A stretch of 35,877 nucleotides of DNA from an uncultured Ignavibacterium sp. (GTDB taxonomy: Bacteria > Bacteroidota > Ignavibacteria > Ignavibacteriales > Ignavibacteriaceae). Position 1 is the stretch's first letter, and each line of letters begins with the position of its first letter. The notes below the pieces were generated by a model that ran no database searches, was not told where the DNA came from, and worked only from the letters and a program-made list of their open reading frames with translations. The stretch lies in contig CAKZLD010000171.1 of NCBI GenBank assembly GCA_937125135.1, positions 1 to 35,877 on the forward strand, read 5' to 3'. Both the position numbers and the translations under genes were made by a program. This document shows positions 1-10,166 of the stretch, in pieces.

Positions 1-42
1 TCCGCAGGATCCTTTGGAAAATCCCCTTGGGGTCACCGATAA
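1..42 (+). CDS. C-terminal fragment of an unidentified protein (…SAGSFGKSPWGHR*)
   Basis: Frame 1 reads TCC GCA GGA TCC TTT GGA AAA TCC CCT TGG GGT CAC CGA TAA, and the stop codon lies at the base of a strong terminator hairpin. Too short to assign a family. Confidence 0.45.
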   Translation, partial: SAGSFGKSPWGHR

Positions 43-72
43 TCCCGAAGAGAAATCTTCGGGATTTTTTTT
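41..72 (+). terminator. Rho-independent terminator
   Basis: Perfect 10-bp stem AATCCCGAAG / CTTCGGGATT with a 6-nt loop (AGAAAT) followed by a T8 tract. Confidence 0.9.
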
Positions 73-196
73 GAGTTTGGATTGATTTGAAATAAATTAA
101 AAAGTTTAAAGTCTCTAGAAACGTATTATAAAATAATTCCGATATTAATTACTGTAATTCTTTACTCATTTAAACCATGATTCAACAAAACTTTGA

Positions 197-227
197 TTTG
201 ATATTTTTTAGTCCGCCTTTATATTTG
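197..227 (+). promoter_or_regulatory. Bacteroidota-type promoter upstream of asnS
   Basis: TTTG (197-200), 19-nt spacer, TATATTTG (220-227), matching the TTTG/TAnnTTTG consensus, 30 bp upstream of the asnS ATG. Confidence 0.55.
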
Positions 228-256
228 GCAACAATTTTTAAGAAAAATAGAAGTTA

Positions 257-1552
257 ATGCAGAAAGTAAATATTTCAGACCTTTATCAGTTCGTTGAAAA
301 GGAAGTTACAATAGCTGGATGGCTTTATAATAAAAGATCAAGTGGTAAAATAAAATTCTTAGTTGTTCGTGATGGTACTGGATATGCTCAATGTGTTTAT
401 TTCAAAGGAAATGTCAGTGATGAAGTTTTCGATAAAGCGGATAGAATAGGTCAGGAATCATCTCTAGTTGTTAAAGGAATAGTTAAAGCTCAACCGAAAG
501 CACCGGGTGGATATGAACTTGATGCAAGAGATTTAACAATTATCCACGAGACACACGATTATCCGATTACTCCAAAAGAGCATGGAATAGAATTTCTTCT
601 TGATAATCGTCATCTTTGGCTTCGTTCAAAGCGTCAGGTTGCAATAATGAAAATCCGTCATCGTGTTGTTAAAGCAATTCGGGATTTTTTTGACGGAAGA
701 GGTTTTACATTATTAGATACACCAATTCTTACTCCAAATGCAGTTGAAGGAACTTCAACTTTATTCGAAACTACTTATTTTGATTTAGGCTCTGCTTATT
801 TAACACAATCAGGTCAGTTATACGCTGAAGCAGGCGCTCTTGCTTTAGGGAAAGTTTATACATTTGGACCGACTTTCAGAGCGGAAAAATCAAAAACGAG
901 AAGACATCTTACAGAATTCTGGATGATTGAACCAGAAGTTGCTTTTGCAGATCTCAATGATGATATGGATTTGGCTGAAGAATTTCTTGAATACATAGTT
1001 CAGACCGTTCTAAAAGAAAAAGAAGAAGAACTTAATATTTTGGAAAGAGATACTACAAAACTTAAAAATGTTAAAAAGCCATTCCCAAGGGTTCATTATG
1101 ATGAAGCAATTGAAATACTCAGAAAAAATGGTGTGGACTTTCAGTGGGGAAATGATTTCGGGGGTGGTGATGAAACAATTATTTCCGAACAGTTCGATAG
1201 ACCTGTAATGGTTCATCATTATCCAGCAGAAGTGAAAGCTTTTTATATGAAAAGAGATCCTGAAAATCCTAAATATGCTTTAGCAGTTGATGTTTTAGCT
1301 CCCGAAGGTTATGGTGAAATTATAGGCGGAAGTCAAAGGGAAGATGATTTAAATCTTTTACTTGAAAGAATTAAAGAGCATAATCTTCCACAATCAGCTT
1401 TTGAATGGTATCTGGATTTAAGAAGATTCGGTTCAGTTCCTCACGCTGGTTTTGGACTTGGTTTAGAGAGAACAGTTAGTTGGATTTGCGGGCTTGAGCA
1501 TTTGAGAGAAGCAATTCCATTTCCAAGAATGATTTACAGAAATACACCTTAG
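257..1552 (+). CDS. asnS: Asparagine--tRNA ligase
   Basis: 431 aa class II aaRS: N-terminal OB anticodon-binding domain ([31 protein letters not shown]), motif 2 ([25 protein letters not shown]) and motif 3 ([27 protein letters not shown]). Confidence 0.96.
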   Translation: MQKVNISDLYQFVEKEVTIAGWLYNKRSSGKIKFLVVRDGTGYAQCVYFKGNVSDEVFDKADRIGQESSLVVKGIVKAQPKAPGGYELDARDLTIIHETHDYPITPKEHGIEFLLDNRHLWLRSKRQVAIMKIRHRVVKAIRDFFDGRGFTLLDTPILTPNAVEGTSTLFETTYFDLGSAYLTQSGQLYAEAGALALGKVYTFGPTFRAEKSKTRRHLTEFWMIEPEVAFADLNDDMDLAEEFLEYIVQTVLKEKEEELNILERDTTKLKNVKKPFPRVHYDEAIEILRKNGVDFQWGNDFGGGDETIISEQFDRPVMVHHYPAEVKAFYMKRDPENPKYALAVDVLAPEGYGEIIGGSQREDDLNLLLERIKEHNLPQSAFEWYLDLRRFGSVPHAGFGLGLERTVSWICGLEHLREAIPFPRMIYRNTP

Positions 1553-1556
1553 TTTT

Positions 1557-2072
1557 ATGAATTTAGAAATTATATTTTTTTTTGTATTTGGTTTCGTCGC
1601 TGCAGTTTCATCAATTTTGATGATTACAAGAAATAATGCAGTTATTGCAGCATTATATCTGATATTGAATTTTGCTTCATTAGCAGGGTTATATTTAACC
1701 TTAAATGCCCAGTTTATTGCAGTTACTCAGGTTATTGTTTATGCAGGTGCAATTATGGTTTTATTCCTCTTTGTTATAATGCTTTTGAGACCTGAAAATG
1801 AGAAAAAGTTTTTAGAGGCAAATCCCAAGATTAAAATATTTGCGTTTGTAATTGCAGGTTTCGTTTTTTTGCAGCTTATTTACATCATATTCTTCTCTCG
1901 ACCTTCCGCAATAATTCCAAAAAATCTTAATGAAAGTGTTGAAGCAGGAACTATTGAATCAATAGGATATATTTTATTTAAGGATTATGTATTGCCATTC
2001 GAAGCTGCTGGTTTTCTTCTTCTGGCAGCTACGATCGGAGCATTAATTTTAGCAAAGAAAAAAGTTGATTGA
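1557..2072 (+). CDS. nuoJ: NADH-quinone oxidoreductase subunit J
   Basis: 171 aa hydrophobic protein with the NuoJ signature ([22 protein letters not shown]), in NuoJ-K-L-M-N order. Confidence 0.94.
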   Translation: MNLEIIFFFVFGFVAAVSSILMITRNNAVIAALYLILNFASLAGLYLTLNAQFIAVTQVIVYAGAIMVLFLFVIMLLRPENEKKFLEANPKIKIFAFVIAGFVFLQLIYIIFFSRPSAIIPKNLNESVEAGTIESIGYILFKDYVLPFEAAGFLLLAATIGALILAKKKVD

Positions 2073-2380
2073 ATATGACAATAACAATTGAATATTATCT
2101 AATTCTGAGCGCATTTATGTTCATTGTCGGAGTTGCCGGCGTATTAACAAGAAGAAATGCGATAATAGTTTTTATGTGTATCGAACTTATGCTTAATTCC
2201 GCAAATCTTACTCTCGTTGCATTTTCATCTTATCTTGGAAGTTCCGTCGGTCAGCTGTTTGTGTTTTTTGTTATGACAGTTGCAGCCGCAGAAGCAGCAG
2301 TCGGACTTGCAATTATTATTGCAATATTTAGAAATAAATTAACAGTTAATATTGATGATATAAACATTCTCAAGTGGTAA
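2069..2380 (+). CDS. nuoK: NADH-quinone oxidoreductase subunit K
   Basis: 103 aa, [29 protein letters not shown] motif. Overlaps nuoJ by 4 nt. Confidence 0.95.
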   Translation: MNMTITIEYYLILSAFMFIVGVAGVLTRRNAIIVFMCIELMLNSANLTLVAFSSYLGSSVGQLFVFFVMTVAAAEAAVGLAIIIAIFRNKLTVNIDDINILKW

Positions 2381-2388
2381 ATTGACTT

Positions 2389-4326
2389 ATGCGTGAATTG
2401 ATTTATTTAACAGTAGTTCTTCCACTTTTAGGTTTTTTAATAAACGGAATTTTCGGCAGTAAGATCAAAAGTGAAAAAGTTATTGGACTAATTGGTAGTA
2501 GCACAATTGGAATTTCTTTTATCATTACTTTACTTGCATTCTTTGAAACTCTTGCTTTACCAAATGAGCAAAGACAATTAATAGTTACACTCTTTACCTG
2601 GTTAAAAGTCGGCGGTTTAGATGTAAGCTTTGCTTATCAAGTTGATCAATTATCACTTGTAATGGCTTTGGTAGTTACAGGAGTTGGATTTATTATTCAC
2701 GTATATTCAATTGGATATATGCATGGAGACAAAGGATTTTGGAGATTCTTTGCTTATCTGAACCTTTTCATCTTTGCTATGATGAATTTGATACTTGCTG
2801 ATAATTTTGTTTTGCTTTTCTTAGGGTGGGAAGGTGTCGGTTTATGTTCCTATCTGCTCATTGGATTTTGGTATGATAGAAAATTCGAAAAAAGCACAAC
2901 TGCAGACGCAGCAAAGAAAGCTTTCATAGTAAACAGAATTGGTGATTTTGGTTTTTTACTCGGAATGTTTTTAATCTTTTTAACTTTTGGATCTCTCAAT
3001 TTTAATGAAGTCTTTTCAAAAGCAAACACATTTTCAATTTCAACTGCTACATACGGCTTTATAGCTTTATTCCTTTTTATTGGAGCAACTGGTAAATCTG
3101 CACAGATTCCTTTATATGTTTGGTTGCCAGATGCAATGGCAGGCCCTACTCCTGTTTCTGCTTTGATTCACGCTGCTACAATGGTCACTGCTGGAGTTTA
3201 TATGGTAGCACGATGTTCTATAATTTTTGCATCAGCTCCTGCCATAATGATGGTCGTTGCAATAATAGGAATAATGACCGCTTTTTTTGCTGCAACAATT
3301 GGATTAGTACAAAACGATATTAAAAAAGTTCTTGCGTATTCCACGGTTAGCCAATTAGGTTATATGTTTTTGGCGATGGGTGTTGGTGCTTTTGGTGCTG
3401 GTATTTTTCACGTAATGACTCACGCATTCTTTAAAGCACTTTTGTTTCTTGGTGCCGGAAGTGTAATTCATGCAATGCACGAAGAACAGGATATTCAAAA
3501 ATATGGTGGCTTAAAAAAATATATGCCCCATACTGCTCTAACTTTTCTGATTGCTGCATTAGCAATCTCCGGAATTCCACCACTTTCAGGATTTTTTAGT
3601 AAGGATGAAATACTTTGGTATTCTTATGCAAATGTCGGAATAATTTTTTGGGTAGTCGGTGTAATTACAGCCTTAATGACTGCTTTTTATATGTTCAGAT
3701 TGTATCTTCTAACATTTGAAGGTAAGGAAAGATTTGGTCACGATAAACATCCTCACGAATCTCCGAAGGTAATGACTATTCCTCTAATTGTACTTGCTGT
3801 TCTTTCTGTTATTGGTGGTTTTGTTGGTATTCCAGAAGTCTTTTCAGGCGAACACGGAAATCAATTTCATAATTGGCTCAGTCCGATTTTTGCAGATGCT
3901 GAAAGAAAATTAATGCAATTCGGATTTCACACTCATTTAGAAGAAATTCTTTTGATGGTATTATCAGTATTGTTTGCAGGAGCTTCAATTCTATTTGCAA
4001 GATATGTTTATCTTAAGTCTCCACAAATTGCAGAAAATGCTTCGAAAAAATTTTCCGGACTTTATAAGACTTTATGGAATAAATATTATGTGGATGAAAT
4101 TTATGATGCTTTAATAGTTAATCCGATAGTTGCAGTATCCAGAAATGTTTTTTGGAAATTTACTGACGGAAAGATAATTGACGGATTAATTCACTCACTT
4201 GCAAAAATTATTGATTCTTCAGCTTCAGTTTTAAGAAAATTTCAAAATGGCATAGCTCAGTTCTATGCATTGATTATGGTTTTTGGAATTGCTCTAACTT
4301 TATTTTGGATAATAATAAGTTTTTAA
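2389..4326 (+). CDS. nuoL: NADH-quinone oxidoreductase subunit L
   Basis: 645 aa antiporter-like subunit (LFLGWEGVGLCSYLLIGFWY; LPDAMAGPTPVSALIHAATMVTAGVYMVAR). Confidence 0.96.
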   Translation: MRELIYLTVVLPLLGFLINGIFGSKIKSEKVIGLIGSSTIGISFIITLLAFFETLALPNEQRQLIVTLFTWLKVGGLDVSFAYQVDQLSLVMALVVTGVGFIIHVYSIGYMHGDKGFWRFFAYLNLFIFAMMNLILADNFVLLFLGWEGVGLCSYLLIGFWYDRKFEKSTTADAAKKAFIVNRIGDFGFLLGMFLIFLTFGSLNFNEVFSKANTFSISTATYGFIALFLFIGATGKSAQIPLYVWLPDAMAGPTPVSALIHAATMVTAGVYMVARCSIIFASAPAIMMVVAIIGIMTAFFAATIGLVQNDIKKVLAYSTVSQLGYMFLAMGVGAFGAGIFHVMTHAFFKALLFLGAGSVIHAMHEEQDIQKYGGLKKYMPHTALTFLIAALAISGIPPLSGFFSKDEILWYSYANVGIIFWVVGVITALMTAFYMFRLYLLTFEGKERFGHDKHPHESPKVMTIPLIVLAVLSVIGGFVGIPEVFSGEHGNQFHNWLSPIFADAERKLMQFGFHTHLEEILLMVLSVLFAGASILFARYVYLKSPQIAENASKKFSGLYKTLWNKYYVDEIYDALIVNPIVAVSRNVFWKFTDGKIIDGLIHSLAKIIDSSASVLRKFQNGIAQFYALIMVFGIALTLFWIIISF

Positions 4327-4329
4327 TTT

Positions 4330-5862
4330 ATGGAAAATAATTTCTTACTGACATATTTAATTTTTACACCACTTATCGGTTCATTGATAATCTTATCAGT
4401 TAAAAATGAAAAGACTGAGTTAATAAAAAATCTTGGTTTATTCTTCAGTATTATTACCTTCATCGTTTCATTGATAATTTATTTTTCATTTGATAGTAAC
4501 AATTCTGATTTTCAGTTTATACACAAATTCAAATGGATTGATGGAATAAATGTTTTTTACTTTGTTGGTATTGATGGCATTTCACTTCTTTTAATTTTAT
4601 TAACAACTTTCATCACTCCACTGACTCTTATTTCAAGTTGGTCAAGCATTGAGCACAAAGTTAAAGAGTTTACATTTTTTATGTTGCTTCTTGAAACAGG
4701 AATGCTTGGAGTTTTTGCATCTCTTGATTTATTCCTTTTCTATATTTTCTGGGAAGCAATGCTCATTCCGATGTATTTTATAATAGGAATTTGGGGTGGC
4801 AGAGAAAGAATTTATGCTGCAATAAAATTTTTTCTTTATACGATGCTTGGCAGCTTGTTAATGCTTGTTGCTATTATTTGGATAGCAGTTTATTCTGTAA
4901 ATATTTTAGGCGGATTTACAACCGACTTTACAGAACTATTGAAAGTTGCTCCAACAATTACAAGAGACTTACAAATATGGATGTTTCTTGCATTTGGTCT
5001 TAGCTTCGCAATTAAGGTTCCTTTATTTCCGTTTCACACGTGGTTACCTGATGCACACGTTCAGGCTCCAACTGCTGGGTCTGTAATTCTTGCAGGTGTG
5101 TTGCTTAAAATGGGAACTTACGGTTTACTAAGATTCAATTTACCTTTATTTCCTGATGCAACAATTTTAATGGCTCCTTACATATCTATTCTTGCAGTGA
5201 TTGGAATTATTTACGGAGCTTTAGTAGCGATGGTTCAAACGGATATGAAAAAATTAGTTGCGTACTCATCCGTTTCACATCTTGGTTTTGTCGTACTGGG
5301 AATTTTTGCTGTTACAACTGAATCAATTCAGGGGGCTGTGATTCAAATGATCAATCACGGTCTATCAACAGGGGCATTGTTCCTTTTGGTTGGAGTAATT
5401 TATGAAAGAACTCACACAAGAGAAATTTCCGAATATGGTGGAATCGCAAAAGTTGTTCCGTTTTTCGCATTCTCTTTATTATTTGCTTCTCTTTCTTCAA
5501 TAGGATTACCGGGGCTTAATGGTTTTATCGGTGAGTTTCTGATTCTTTTAGGTTCATTTAAATCAGGTGTTTTGAATAGTTGGTGGTTCACTGTCTTTGC
5601 AGCGTCAGGAGTAATTTTCGCAGCTGTTTATTTATTATGGATGTATCAGCGTGTAGCATTTGGTGAATTAAAGAATCCAAAGCTCGAAAAATTAACGGAT
5701 ATGAATTCCAGAGAAATTTTTGTTCTGATTCCAATTTTTATTTTTATTGTTTGGATTGGGATATATCCATCAACATTTCTTAATTTATCTGAAAAAGCAG
5801 TAAAGAAAGTTATTTATCAGGTAAATAATCCAATCAATGTATCAAACATTTTAGAGAAATAG
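4330..5862 (+). CDS. nuoM: NADH-quinone oxidoreductase subunit M
   Basis: 510 aa; FYIFWEAMLIPMYFIIGIWGG and HTWLPDAHVQAPTAGSVILAGVLLKMGTYG are typical of NuoM. Confidence 0.96.
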   Translation: MENNFLLTYLIFTPLIGSLIILSVKNEKTELIKNLGLFFSIITFIVSLIIYFSFDSNNSDFQFIHKFKWIDGINVFYFVGIDGISLLLILLTTFITPLTLISSWSSIEHKVKEFTFFMLLLETGMLGVFASLDLFLFYIFWEAMLIPMYFIIGIWGGRERIYAAIKFFLYTMLGSLLMLVAIIWIAVYSVNILGGFTTDFTELLKVAPTITRDLQIWMFLAFGLSFAIKVPLFPFHTWLPDAHVQAPTAGSVILAGVLLKMGTYGLLRFNLPLFPDATILMAPYISILAVIGIIYGALVAMVQTDMKKLVAYSSVSHLGFVVLGIFAVTTESIQGAVIQMINHGLSTGALFLLVGVIYERTHTREISEYGGIAKVVPFFAFSLLFASLSSIGLPGLNGFIGEFLILLGSFKSGVLNSWWFTVFAASGVIFAAVYLLWMYQRVAFGELKNPKLEKLTDMNSREIFVLIPIFIFIVWIGIYPSTFLNLSEKAVKKVIYQVNNPINVSNILEK

Positions 5863-5874
5863 TTAGAGTAAAAT

Positions 5875-7302
5875 ATGTTTAATAATTTGCAAGAGTTTTA
5901 CAATTTCATACCAATGATTTTAATCGGTGCTGGAATTTTAATTTCCGTTTCCGTTGAACTTTTTTCAAAGAAAAATTTAGTGTTCATGAGTTGGTTTTCG
6001 ATTATTCTTTTCTTTGTAGTAGGTATGGTTTCTCTTTGGACTATTGATGCGAAATCAGTTATTCTGCAAAATATGGTTGCAACTGGTGGTTATGTAAATA
6101 TATTTTATGCTCTATTCAATTTTACAGCAATGATTGTCTGTTTACTTTCTATTGAATATCTTAAAAAATATGATGCACTTTTTGGAGAATATTATATCCT
6201 TTTGCAAACATCAGTTTTAGGAATGATGTTAATGGCTGCTGCGAAAGACTTATTTGTTATTTTTTTAGGATTAGAATTGATGTCCGTTTCATTTTATGTT
6301 TTGGCTGGAATAAACAGGAAGAGAGCGAATGCAATTGAAGCATCACTCAAATATTTTTTACTCGGTGCATTTGCAACAGGATTTATTGTTTATGGAATTG
6401 CTCTTATTTATGGAACTTCTCAAAGTACTTCGATTGATATAATTGCATCTAAGTTTATTGAACTTTCCGGAAATTTACTTTTCATTTCAGGTGTTCTGTT
6501 ATTTTTAATTGGATTTTCTTTCAAGATTGCAGCGTTTCCATTTCACATGTGGGTACCGGATGTTTATCAAGGTTCGCCTTCAACGATTTCTGCATTTTTC
6601 TCTACTGCAGGAAAAACAGCTGCTTTTTCTGCGATAATAGTTTCTTTCTTTGCTTTATTTTCTTCTGGTGCAACTAAAATTATCACTCCGTTTCTTTCTG
6701 TAATTGCGGTTTTTTCAATGTTTTTTGGAAGCATTGTAGCAATTAGTCAAACCAATATAAAAAGAATGCTTGCTTATTCATCTATCTCTAATGCCGGATA
6801 TTTAGTTATTGGTTTAGCAGCATCAAATTCGGAAGGGATTGCTGGTGTTATTTTTTATCTTACAGCTTATTCGCTAATGAATCTTGGTGCTTTTGGAATT
6901 GTGAGCATAATTGAATCGAAAGAAGAAAAAAATCTTGATATCTATGACTATTCAGGTTTATCGAATAAGCAACCACTATTAGCTGGTTTACTTTCATTGC
7001 TAATGTTCTCACTCGCTGGAATTCCTCCGTTTGCAGGATTCTTTGGAAAATATTACATCTTTATGGCTGCTATCAAATCTGATTTGACAATTCTGGCCAT
7101 CTTGGGAGTTCTGTCCAGTGTAATTAGTGTTTATTTCTATTTACGACTTGTTGTAATAATGTACTTCAAAGAATCTGAAAATAGTCTGGAAATTAGTCAG
7201 TCAAACACAGGACTGATTGCATTATTTATTTCCTGCTTGTTAATTGTAGTATTAGGAATATTCCCTGGTTCATTTCTTAGTATAATAAATTCTGCACTTT
7301 AA
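5875..7302 (+). CDS. nuoN: NADH-quinone oxidoreductase subunit N
   Basis: 475 aa; LFVIFLGLELMSVSFYVLAG and FPFHMWVPDVYQGSPSTISAFFSTAGKTAAF are typical of NuoN. Confidence 0.95.
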   Translation: MFNNLQEFYNFIPMILIGAGILISVSVELFSKKNLVFMSWFSIILFFVVGMVSLWTIDAKSVILQNMVATGGYVNIFYALFNFTAMIVCLLSIEYLKKYDALFGEYYILLQTSVLGMMLMAAAKDLFVIFLGLELMSVSFYVLAGINRKRANAIEASLKYFLLGAFATGFIVYGIALIYGTSQSTSIDIIASKFIELSGNLLFISGVLLFLIGFSFKIAAFPFHMWVPDVYQGSPSTISAFFSTAGKTAAFSAIIVSFFALFSSGATKIITPFLSVIAVFSMFFGSIVAISQTNIKRMLAYSSISNAGYLVIGLAASNSEGIAGVIFYLTAYSLMNLGAFGIVSIIESKEEKNLDIYDYSGLSNKQPLLAGLLSLLMFSLAGIPPFAGFFGKYYIFMAAIKSDLTILAILGVLSSVISVYFYLRLVVIMYFKESENSLEISQSNTGLIALFISCLLIVVLGIFPGSFLSIINSAL

Positions 7303-7346
7303 TTTTATTTATGGGAATTTATCTTGAACAATAAAATAAGATAAAA

Positions 7347-8903
7347 ATGATCCCATTATATTCAACCGGACAAATTAGGAACTTTGATTCATTCGCTATC
7401 AATTCTCTCGGAGTTCCCTCAATTGTGTTGATGGAAAATGCTGCGAAGAATATTTCAAATTTGATTTTAGAAAAATTTCCAAACATCAAATCTGTTGGAA
7501 TTCTTTGCGGTAGAGGAAATAATGGTGGTGATGGTTTTACTGTTGCAAGGCACTTATCAAATGCTGGTTTAATTGTACGCTGTATTCATCTCGGCAATGA
7601 TAACGAAATGACTGAAGATTGCAGAACAAATTATAATATTCTTCGTAATCTTGCTAAGACGAGAAAAAATATTTTTCTTAAAAAATTTAATTCGATAAAT
7701 GATGTTAATGGCTTAAAAAAGACAGATTTAGTGATTGATGCAATGCTTGGTAGCGGATTTTCAGGAGAACTTAAAGAACCAATTTTATCAATCGTAAAAA
7801 AAGTAAATTCGTTTCCAAATAAAAAAGTTGCAATTGATGTACCGACAGGACTTAATTCTGATACCGGTTATGGTTCTGTTGTATTTAATTCAGATTTAAC
7901 CATCACATTAGGCGAGCTTAAAAAAGGACTTTTATTTTCAAATGGATATGAATTTTGTGGTGATGTTTTTTTGGAAGAAATTGGAGTTGGGAGAGACTAC
8001 TTTGATAGATTAAAAACTAATTCTTTTTTAATTGAACCAGAAGACGTACTCTCATTTCTGCCCACAAGATCTAAAACATTGAATAAATATTCTGCTGGAA
8101 AAGTGTTAAATATCTCTGGTTCTTATGATTATCCCGGTGCTGCAATTTTATCTTCTGCCTCAGCTTTCATTTCAGGTGCAGGTGCTGTGATATTGACAGT
8201 TCCTGATTTAGTGAAAAAGTATATTTATAAAAATTTACCTGAAATTGTAATTCAAGTTTATGGAGATAAAAACAGTAAATTCTTAAAAACTGAAGACTAT
8301 AAAACAATTCGTGAGAAAATAAGATGGGCAGATGTTGTTGCATTAGGTTGCGGATTAGGAAGGGAAGAAGAGACAATAAAATTCGTTAATCTTCTTTTGA
8401 CAAGGCAAGAATTTAAATTCTGTGTCATTGATGCTGATGCAATTTTTGCTATAAAAGAAAATCTGGATAAACTCAATTTGTCTGATTGTGTTTTAACTCC
8501 ACACTTAGGTGAGTTTAGTCATTTGATTAGTATTCCGATTGAAGAGATGAAAAAAGATTTACTCAATTATGGAATCGGATTTTCCAAAAAATACAAAACA
8601 ACTTTGGTATTGAAAGGAGCACCGACTATAGTTTTTCATAAAGGAGAAAAGGTAATTATAAATTCAAGCGGTAATAACGGCTTAGCTAAATTTGGAAGCG
8701 GTGATGCTTTGACGGGAATGTTAGCTGGTTTTATAGCTCAATCTAAAAAAATACTTGAACCAACTTTAGCAGCAGTTTACATTCACGGTTTAGCAGCTGA
8801 TTTAATAAGAGATAAAAAAACTGAATTTAGCATTTTGAGTTCAGAAATAATTAAATATATTCCTACTGCAATTAGCTATTTAAGGAGTTCAATCAGTGAA
8901 TAA
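7347..8903 (+). CDS. nnr: Bifunctional ADP-dependent NAD(P)H-hydrate dehydratase / NAD(P)H-hydrate epimerase
   Basis: 518 aa; N-terminal YjeF_N (MENAAKN…GRGNNGGDGFTVARHL) and C-terminal ribokinase-like YjeF_C (GSGDALTGMLAGFIAQ). Confidence 0.94.
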   Translation: MIPLYSTGQIRNFDSFAINSLGVPSIVLMENAAKNISNLILEKFPNIKSVGILCGRGNNGGDGFTVARHLSNAGLIVRCIHLGNDNEMTEDCRTNYNILRNLAKTRKNIFLKKFNSINDVNGLKKTDLVIDAMLGSGFSGELKEPILSIVKKVNSFPNKKVAIDVPTGLNSDTGYGSVVFNSDLTITLGELKKGLLFSNGYEFCGDVFLEEIGVGRDYFDRLKTNSFLIEPEDVLSFLPTRSKTLNKYSAGKVLNISGSYDYPGAAILSSASAFISGAGAVILTVPDLVKKYIYKNLPEIVIQVYGDKNSKFLKTEDYKTIREKIRWADVVALGCGLGREEETIKFVNLLLTRQEFKFCVIDADAIFAIKENLDKLNLSDCVLTPHLGEFSHLISIPIEEMKKDLLNYGIGFSKKYKTTLVLKGAPTIVFHKGEKVIINSSGNNGLAKFGSGDALTGMLAGFIAQSKKILEPTLAAVYIHGLAADLIRDKKTEFSILSSEIIKYIPTAISYLRSSISE

Positions 8904-9327
8904 TGATAATTTCAAGAAAAATTTATTTGTAAGGTTACCTTTAATAATACATTGGATTACAATTTTAATTTTGACTTCACTACCTTCAGATAGTCTCCCG
9001 ACTGTAGGACTGAGTGATAAATGGCAGCATTTTCTCGCTTATTTCGTACTAAGTTTTTTCCTTTTTTATAACTTAGAAATTCAAAAAAAATATTTGCATT
9101 TAAGAAACTATGCTTTAATTTCTACAATCATAATTTGCAGTGTTTATGGTGCAGTAGATGAAATTCATCAATTATTTATTCCAGGTCGAGCTGCTGAATT
9201 TATTGACTGGATAGCTAATTTTTTAGGAACCTTAGCAGGTTCATTTTTAGCATTATATTTTCTCAACAGGTTTAAGAATTTTATTTATAGTTTTTTAAGA
9301 ATTAAGCTGGAACCTTTATCTGAGTGA
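8896..9327 (+). CDS. VanZ-like family membrane protein
   Basis: 143 aa with GTG start and 8-nt overlap with nnr. DKWQHFLAYFVLSF…GAVDEIHQLFIPGRAAEFIDWIANFLGT is a VanZ-like pattern. Confidence 0.85.
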   Translation: MNNDNFKKNLFVRLPLIIHWITILILTSLPSDSLPTVGLSDKWQHFLAYFVLSFFLFYNLEIQKKYLHLRNYALISTIIICSVYGAVDEIHQLFIPGRAAEFIDWIANFLGTLAGSFLALYFLNRFKNFIYSFLRIKLEPLSE

Positions 9328-9414
9328 AAAGTAAAATAATTAAAAAAAGTTGGTTTGATAATTCAAAATCATTTTTTAAGTTAGACATATAAAATTTCGA
9401 ATTAAGGAGTAAAA

Positions 9415-10074
9415 ATGCCTCTCAGAAAAACAAAAAGTGCAGATTTAATGGCAAAATACAAAAGAGTATTTGAGATAAGTTTAATCTTATCATTATTCTT
9501 AATGATTGTGGCCTTTAAATTTTTCCCTGATTTATCAGGTTCAGAGGTTAAATTAGAAGGACCTCAGGAGTTGTTTCAGGTAGAAGACATTCAGCAAACA
9601 AAGCAAGAGAATAGACCACCACCACCTCCAAAACCACCAATTCCTATTGAAGCCCCTTCAGATGAAGTTTTAGAAGATATTGAAATTGGTGAAACAGAAA
9701 TCGATCTAGGAGCTGAAATGCAAGCACCGCCTCCACCACCTAAAGAGGATAAAAAAATTGTAGAAGAAGAGCCGCAGTATTTTGTTGCTGTTGAAGAAAT
9801 GCCTGAACCAATTGGCGGTATATTGGCAATACAGCAGAAAATAATTTATCCTGAAATTGCTAAAAGAGCTGGTGTTGAAGGTAAAGTTTATGTTTTAGCT
9901 TTTGTTGATGAAAATGGTGATGTACGCGATGCTAAAATCATCAAAGGTATCGGTGCTGGTTGTGATGAAGCTGCATTAGAAGCTGTCAAAAAGACAAAAT
10001 TTAAACCCGGTAAGCAAAGAGGAAAACCAGTAAGAGTTCAAGTCTCAATTCCAGTTGTATTCAAATTGCAATAA
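9415..10074 (+). CDS. tonB: Energy transducer TonB
   Basis: 219 aa; one N-terminal TM segment, Pro-rich linker (RPPPPPKPP, APPPPPKED) and TonB C-terminal domain (YPEIAKRAGVEGKVYVLAFVDENGDV…KTKFKPGKQRGKPVRVQVSIPVVFKLQ). Preceded by an aaggag RBS. Confidence 0.93.
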   Translation: MPLRKTKSADLMAKYKRVFEISLILSLFLMIVAFKFFPDLSGSEVKLEGPQELFQVEDIQQTKQENRPPPPPKPPIPIEAPSDEVLEDIEIGETEIDLGAEMQAPPPPPKEDKKIVEEEPQYFVAVEEMPEPIGGILAIQQKIIYPEIAKRAGVEGKVYVLAFVDENGDVRDAKIIKGIGAGCDEAALEAVKKTKFKPGKQRGKPVRVQVSIPVVFKLQ

Positions 10075-10099
10075 AAACTTTTAGAAGTTTTATAATACG

Positions 10100-10138
10100 A
10101 TGTCACACTCAGCTTGATTGCGTGTGACATTTTTTTTT
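10100..10138 (+). terminator. Rho-independent terminator downstream of tonB
   Basis: 9-bp stem ATGTCACAC / GTGTGACAT with a 13-nt loop and a run of T. Confidence 0.85.
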
Positions 10139-10166
10139 ACATCATTAAATAATTTAAAATTCAGAC

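Noticed and set aside
1-40. Possible tRNA 3' end
   Set aside because: No T-arm consensus or acceptor pairing visible; the segment reads as a CDS tail ending in TAA at a terminator.
1010-1219. 69-aa minus-strand ORF ending in FFFFFF
   Set aside because: Antisense to conserved asnS sequence; composition is that of a shadow ORF.
3120-3323. 67-aa + strand ORF inside nuoL
   Set aside because: Out-of-frame Cys-rich translation of a conserved NuoL segment.
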